This document shows positions 58,866 to 64,000 of a DNA stretch of 64,000 nucleotides, one piece after another. How positions within the stretch are numbered: position 1 is the stretch's first letter; each line of letters starts with the position of its first letter. The notes below the pieces were generated by a model. That model was not told the DNA's origin and searched no databases. It saw only the letters and a program-made list of their open reading frames with translations. Location of the stretch: positions 1 through 64,000 of the forward strand of contig NGBS01000015.1 of NCBI GenBank assembly GCA_002245135.1. Direction: 5' to 3'. Origin of the DNA: Proteromonas lacertae. Its lineage: Eukaryota > Sar > Bigyra > Opalinata > Proteromonadidae. A program made the translations under genes and the position numbers.

Positions 58866-61800
58866 TTAATATGAAAATGATTTAGGAACAACATTTCTCT
58901 TTGTTAGTTTGGAACTTATATCATACTCATTTTTATCTAATCTACAATGATAGTAAAATATATTAGCATTACCATGCTTCTCCATACTATCACATGAATA
59001 TTTCTTTGTTTCATTCTCTTCTTCATCTTTGATTGTATTTACTTCGATTGTTTTTATTCCTATGAAATGGGATACTAGATTTGGTTCATTTGATGGTTGT
59101 TGATTTGATTTGATGGTTGTTGATTTGATGGGTTGTTGATTTGATGGTTGAGCAATATTTCTATTTGATGATACATAAATATAATGAAATTCTGACCAAT
59201 CAAATAAAATGTTCAAATGTATCATACAATCTTTAATTATATCATTGCATTCTCTACTCTCATCTATAACATTTACTACATGAATAAAACAATTATTCAA
59301 CATATAAATCATTTCTCTGTTTTCAGTTGCTAAATGAACTAAATACATATTACTATCCTTTTTACAATATATATCACCTTCAAATAATTGTTTAAAATAT
59401 GCAAATTTATTTATATCTATTTCTTTTAATCTAATTCCACAACCATGATATAAACAGTTGTAAAACATTAGTTCATCAAATAATAATTTAAACAATTGGG
59501 TATTTTTTCCTTTTTCATAAATATCATTAAATATATGTTTAAGTTTTTCCACATCTTCTTCTCCAGCTTTATGCTTTATACAATCATAAATATAATCAAA
59601 TACATCATCAGATATAAATTCCATTTCATATTCATTGATTCTGTCATAGTATTTGATTTTATTCTCTTCATCTTTAAAAGGGATAGAATATTTAATAATA
59701 TAATGACTTAACGTACTATCAAATGTTGTTCTTGCTTTATCAGATATTCTATCATCTTCTGTTTTGTTTGGATATAAATATGTCATTAGAAATTCCATAT
59801 AACCAAGATCACCAATTATTCTCTTTATACCATTTGTATATAATTCTTTCCAATAATCTTTACCATAACATTCTTTATAAATTGAGGCATAATAAATATG
59901 CCTTGGCACATTTCCATATCTACTATTATAACCTTTTGCTACTTCTAATAAACAACCTGGTAAACAATTATCTTCCCATTCTACTATTTCATCATCACTA
60001 AATACATCCATAAAATAAAAATACATTTTACGAGATGTATCAAAAAAATTATCATAATTTTTATGATCTGGAGATGTAATATATAATATTATATTAGAAT
60101 TTGCTGTTTCAGCATCAACATTATATGAATCAGATATTGCTATATCACAATTATCTTTATCCTTACCTTCTACCACTTTTTTCTTATTTAAATGATAAGC
60201 ATTAAAAGGATTATTATCAATTGCACTTTTAAATATATTCACTTTGACTGGATCTTCAAGATCACTATTTAATTCATTAATTTTCATTAATAGATATATA
60301 ATGAAGGATGTCTTACCACATCCTGGATTTCCTCTTAATAAGAAGTTAAAATCACTGTCAAATAATACTTTGGAAATATCATCTATTCTTGGTAATTTAT
60401 TTATTCTATCTAGTATTTTATATATATTATTCGTAAATGTTTTCTTTTTATTCACTTCAGTATCTTCTATTATCTGTAATATATTTCCTACATAATTATT
60501 TAACACAGTTATTATTTTGTTAATTCTATGTATATTTATTTCTTTTCTTAATTTAACAAATAAAATAAATATTACCAACTCATTCCATATATAATCATAT
60601 ACTTTTCTTATATAAACTTCTTCTCTTGGATACTGATAAATATTACATTTAATTCTTATTGTTATACCATTACCATTAAATTCTGGAGTATTATCTCCAA
60701 ATATTTTACATAGAGCATTTGTTGCTATAATATTATAATAATATAAACATATACTTGTACGCTTTTCACAATATTGTGGTAAACTTTTCAATACATCTTT
60801 TAATGTTATGAATCTTTTTTTGTATTTTTGCTAAATGTTTCATCATCACCAATTTCATTTTCTATACATTTTTTAATTCTTTTTACATTTTCATTTTTCA
60901 TATCCAATTTTACTATATTATTAATTCTTTCATATTCATTCTTAAGTATTTCCTTTATTGTATTAGCATCCATTGTATCAACATCACATTCTGTTATATC
61001 ATCGACATATGTATCATTATAGATATTATCGAATGTTGCATAATCAAGTTCTATATCTTTATTCCTACACTCATTTCGATACACTTCTATAGACAAATCC
61101 GAATAATCTTTTGGTTCAAAGAGTACCTTCGAACCTTCTGAATAATATGCAACTAATTCAGCTTGAGTTGCTTTATTTATTAAATAATTATGCAAATCAA
61201 CTAATCTAATATAATAACCAAAAAATCTAAGTCTCTTTGATTTAATAGATAAAATAATCTCCCTTGGCTCATAACTTTTTTTATTGTCTGTTTTGGGCTT
61301 TTTCGTAGGAGGTTCTATAGGTTCTGGTTTATCCCATACAAAATGTCTTTCCATTTCTTTTATCATTTTTATCTTCAATTTTCCATAATGACCAAAATCT
61401 GCTTCACCAACTTCCTTACTATACCCAAATCTTTCTTGATCAAATAGTATAAAACCTATATTAAATATTGGATTACATTGGTTTAATTCATCGATAATAC
61501 TATTAGTATCTTGTGAACCTAATTTTCTGCTAATATTCTATAATAAATATTTATACTATAATATATACACTAAGAATATTATCCCTCATTTCTAATTTAT
61601 TTCTTTCATCCAAGTCGTTGTATATCACATCTATCAAATAATCATCTAAATCATGTAATATTTCAGAATTTAATCCAACTTTTAATAATTTATTAGCTTG
61701 TTCAAGATCATATAAATACATAAACTGAAGTTGATATTGAAATAAAAACAATTGATATATTAATAAGTATAATGTTGGTAATGATTTGATTGATCCATAT

Positions 61801-64000
61801 AAAAATTCATTAACATAATATGACAATATTTCTATTCTTCCATTATCTAGCAATGGTGTTTCTATCACGTCTTTTAATGCAATTAATTGTTGTTCAATTC
61901 TTAATGTTTGAATTATTTTCTGTAATGATTGTAATTTCTTCGGATGGTTTTGTAATGCTTTATTTAGATCTTCTATTGTTGTAAATTGATCTGGTTTTAC
62001 TTTTAATGTTTGTATCAGTTCTCGTAATAGGTTTAACTGATCTGGGTGGTTTTGTAATGCTTCATTTAGGTCTTCTAATGTTGAAAATTCATTTGGTTGA
62101 TTCTGCAATGCTCCTATCAGTTTTTGTATTGCTATTAACTGTTCTGGGTGGTTTTGCAATATTTGCCTTAGGTGTAGTAATATTGTCAATTCATCTGGTT
62201 GTTTTTGCAATGTTTCTATCAGTCCTTGTACTGTTGTTAATTGTAGTGAGTAGTATTGTATTTCTTGTATTATACTATCCACTGATTTGAATTGTTGTAA
62301 TGTTTGAATTAGGTCTTGTATTGCTGTAATTATTTCTGCCTGGTTCTGTAATGTATATAATTTGTTTAGTTGTGAAGGATTTTGCACTAATTCTAACAAT
62401 ATTATCTGCTTTGGCTGGATTTGTAATGCTTGTATAAAACTTTGTGATACTTTCAATTGTTGTGAATAGTTTTGTATTGTTTGTATTAAGTCTTGTATTG
62501 CTTTAAATTTAGGTGATTTGTCTTTTCTTGAAATTTCTATTAAATTCTTCAATAAATTCAGATGTAGTTCTGAATTACTCTGTAAGGTTTGTATTAAATT
62601 CAGTAATAATTGAAGTTCAGATTGATTTTTCAACATTTCAATTAAAATATGTAAAAACTCTTTTTGTTGTGGTGGTTGGTCTTCTAACTCTTGTATTAAA
62701 CTTTGTAATTCTTTCAATTGTGGCAGTTGTTGATTATTTTCCACTTTCTCCATTACCTCTTCTAATGATGATAATAATGGAACTATTTTCTGTATATAAA
62801 CCTGTATAGATTGGAGAAGCTGATAATTGTTTTGTATTATCTGTATTAGATTCTGTAATTCATTTAATTGGTTTTGGTCTTCATATACTGCTAACTGTTG
62901 TAATTGATTATTCGATGAAGGAATCTGTTTCAATAATACAGTTTGTAATTTCTTTATTGTTTCTTGTATTACATCTATTTGAGTAGTTACTCTATTACAT
63001 GAACTTTGTGATGTGGATGACAAAGAATTGTATATTTTATTTAATTCTTGTATTTGTTTATCAATTTCTTCTATCATATTTTGAAATGTAAGCAATTGTA
63101 ATATTATTCTATAATCTTCACTATGTAATTTAGACTTGATATTTTTTAATAATTCTAATTGTTCTTCTATATTTTTCAATTGTTTTTCAATTAATTCAAA
63201 CAGTGTACTTTCCGTTATAATGTTTTTATTTCCAAAACATATCAATTTATTGTTTAATTTCTTATATTCATCCATATCACCATTTAAAATATTCTTGAAT
63301 TGATTTATTATCACCTCTCCATAGATATTCTTCAAACCACGTTTAATATTATTGTCAACATCTATTCTATTCTCAACTACGTTAATCAAAAACTATAATA
63401 ACAAATTAATATATATATATATATACATATGTTTCACATAATATTCTCTTCCTTTCATCCATCTGCAATATATAACTTTTTTTTAATTCATTTGGAATAT
63501 AACCATTTTGATAAAGTGACGATATTAAAATCTTTATATTTTCTTCCTTATTATCAATAACAAGACTTTTCAAATAATTAATTATATCAGCTTTATGACA
63601 ATCATAAAACATCTATGTAATAATAAAAATAAAAATATACGTTTAACAAAGCAATTACATTCTCTTTAATAACATGCTTTTCATTAGTTGTCATTTGAAC
63701 ACCAGTTATGTTGAATTTATTAATAATACACCCATCGATGCATGGGAAATTGGATATTTCACTAAAATCTAAATACAATCCTTCAACACTTTCTTCTTTT
63801 TCTGTTACATATTTTGTCTCTTTATTGAGATACTCCATTATTTTATCGATTTTATACATATAATATTTATTCTCTGGAAGATATATTGAATAATAATCTC
63901 CTTTGAAATCCACAAATTCATACTGGTAACTAGTAGTTGATAATATAATATGACATAATCTTTCATATATTTTACCGTCATTATCTTTCATGAATGAATT
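58866..64000 (-). CDS. Giant Crinkler/RHS-type protein, 5' partial
   Basis: One gene by my joins, running off the right edge. First in reading order is a Crinkler-type nuclease-like domain (GKIYERLCHIIL ... ISNFPCIDGCIINKFNITGV-Q-M-T, then a His after a short gap). Next, from 63389 to about 61551, come Gln/Leu-rich helical repeats of about 22 residues (LQNHPDQLNLLRELIQTL). A charged linker (PEPIEPPTKKPK) follows, then a P-loop NTPase: Walker A RGNPGCGKTSF, Walker-B-like IILYITSPD and the YGNVPRHIYY motif typical of Crinkler/RHS proteins. Joins at 63,613, 63,400 and 61,540 are in frame; one A is missing in the A7 run near 60,822. In oomycetes and trypanosomes related proteins act as effectors or nuclear repeat proteins; role here unknown. 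Confidence 0.6.

Noticed and set aside
61551-63000. Plus-strand Val/Leu-rich ORFs opposite the Q/L repeats
   Set aside because: Reverse reading of the Gln/Leu repeat; no start context or splice sites.

Overview
The window is nuclear DNA of an AT-rich unicellular eukaryote. Genes are closely packed on both strands and most are cut by very short introns (about 26-45 nt, mostly GTAT... to ...TAG). The standard code fits: TAA, TAG and TGA all end genes. Eukaryote-specific genes include SPO11, SmD1, EMC8/9, a selenocysteine elongation factor, a secretory cyclophilin, a GPCR-RGS fusion, an NFX1-type zinc finger protein, GAPDH, a tRNA-Thr and box C/D snoRNAs. I cannot name the lineage from sequence alone.

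Layout. 0-7 kb: 3' end of a SPO11/TopoVIA-like gene, a 1.9-kb gap, a two-repeat Myb/SANT protein and a pseudokinase-LRR gene. 6.7-16 kb: a very large modular surface receptor (PA14, discoidin-like, putative-Ig repeats, one TM), a His-rich secreted protein, a small unknown gene and a GT92-like glycosyltransferase. 16-19 kb: EMC8/9 and a multi-pass permease. 19.0-20.35 kb: an unlabelled run of small RNA genes. Seven look like box C/D snoRNAs on the minus strand; five carry guides that match conserved 18S, 28S or U6 sequence. They are followed by a pair of paralogous structured RNAs. 20.7-28.5 kb: a GT13-type glycosyltransferase with a Cys-rich tail, GAPDH, an acidic unknown protein, a type II glycosyltransferase-like protein and a coiled-coil protein.

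28.6-44.7 kb is the most unusual region. Three minus-strand copies of an unrecognised gene family with Gly/Ala-rich hydrophobic helices alternate with three pseudokinase-LRR(-ARM) genes and one apparent relic. Two of the pseudokinase genes lie head to head around SmD1 as a 2-kb inverted repeat with a patchwork of identical and diverged blocks, which looks like gene conversion. The hydrophobic family also shows homogenised flanks around diverged membrane-like segments, and it shares a conserved leader just before the start codon.

44.8-55 kb: an unknown gene, a C3orf33-like protein, a small Lys-rich protein, EFSec, cyclophilin B, an LRR protein, a dual-specificity phosphatase and an NFX1-type protein. 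55-64 kb: a 7TM-RGS receptor and a giant Crinkler/RHS-type protein (nuclease-like domain, Q/L repeats, P-loop NTPase) running off the right edge.

Many clearly conserved genes carry single-nucleotide frame breaks, often in A-runs. I read most of these as assembly indels rather than true pseudogenes. Gene spans below are given first to last coding base; exon junctions were inferred by eye.
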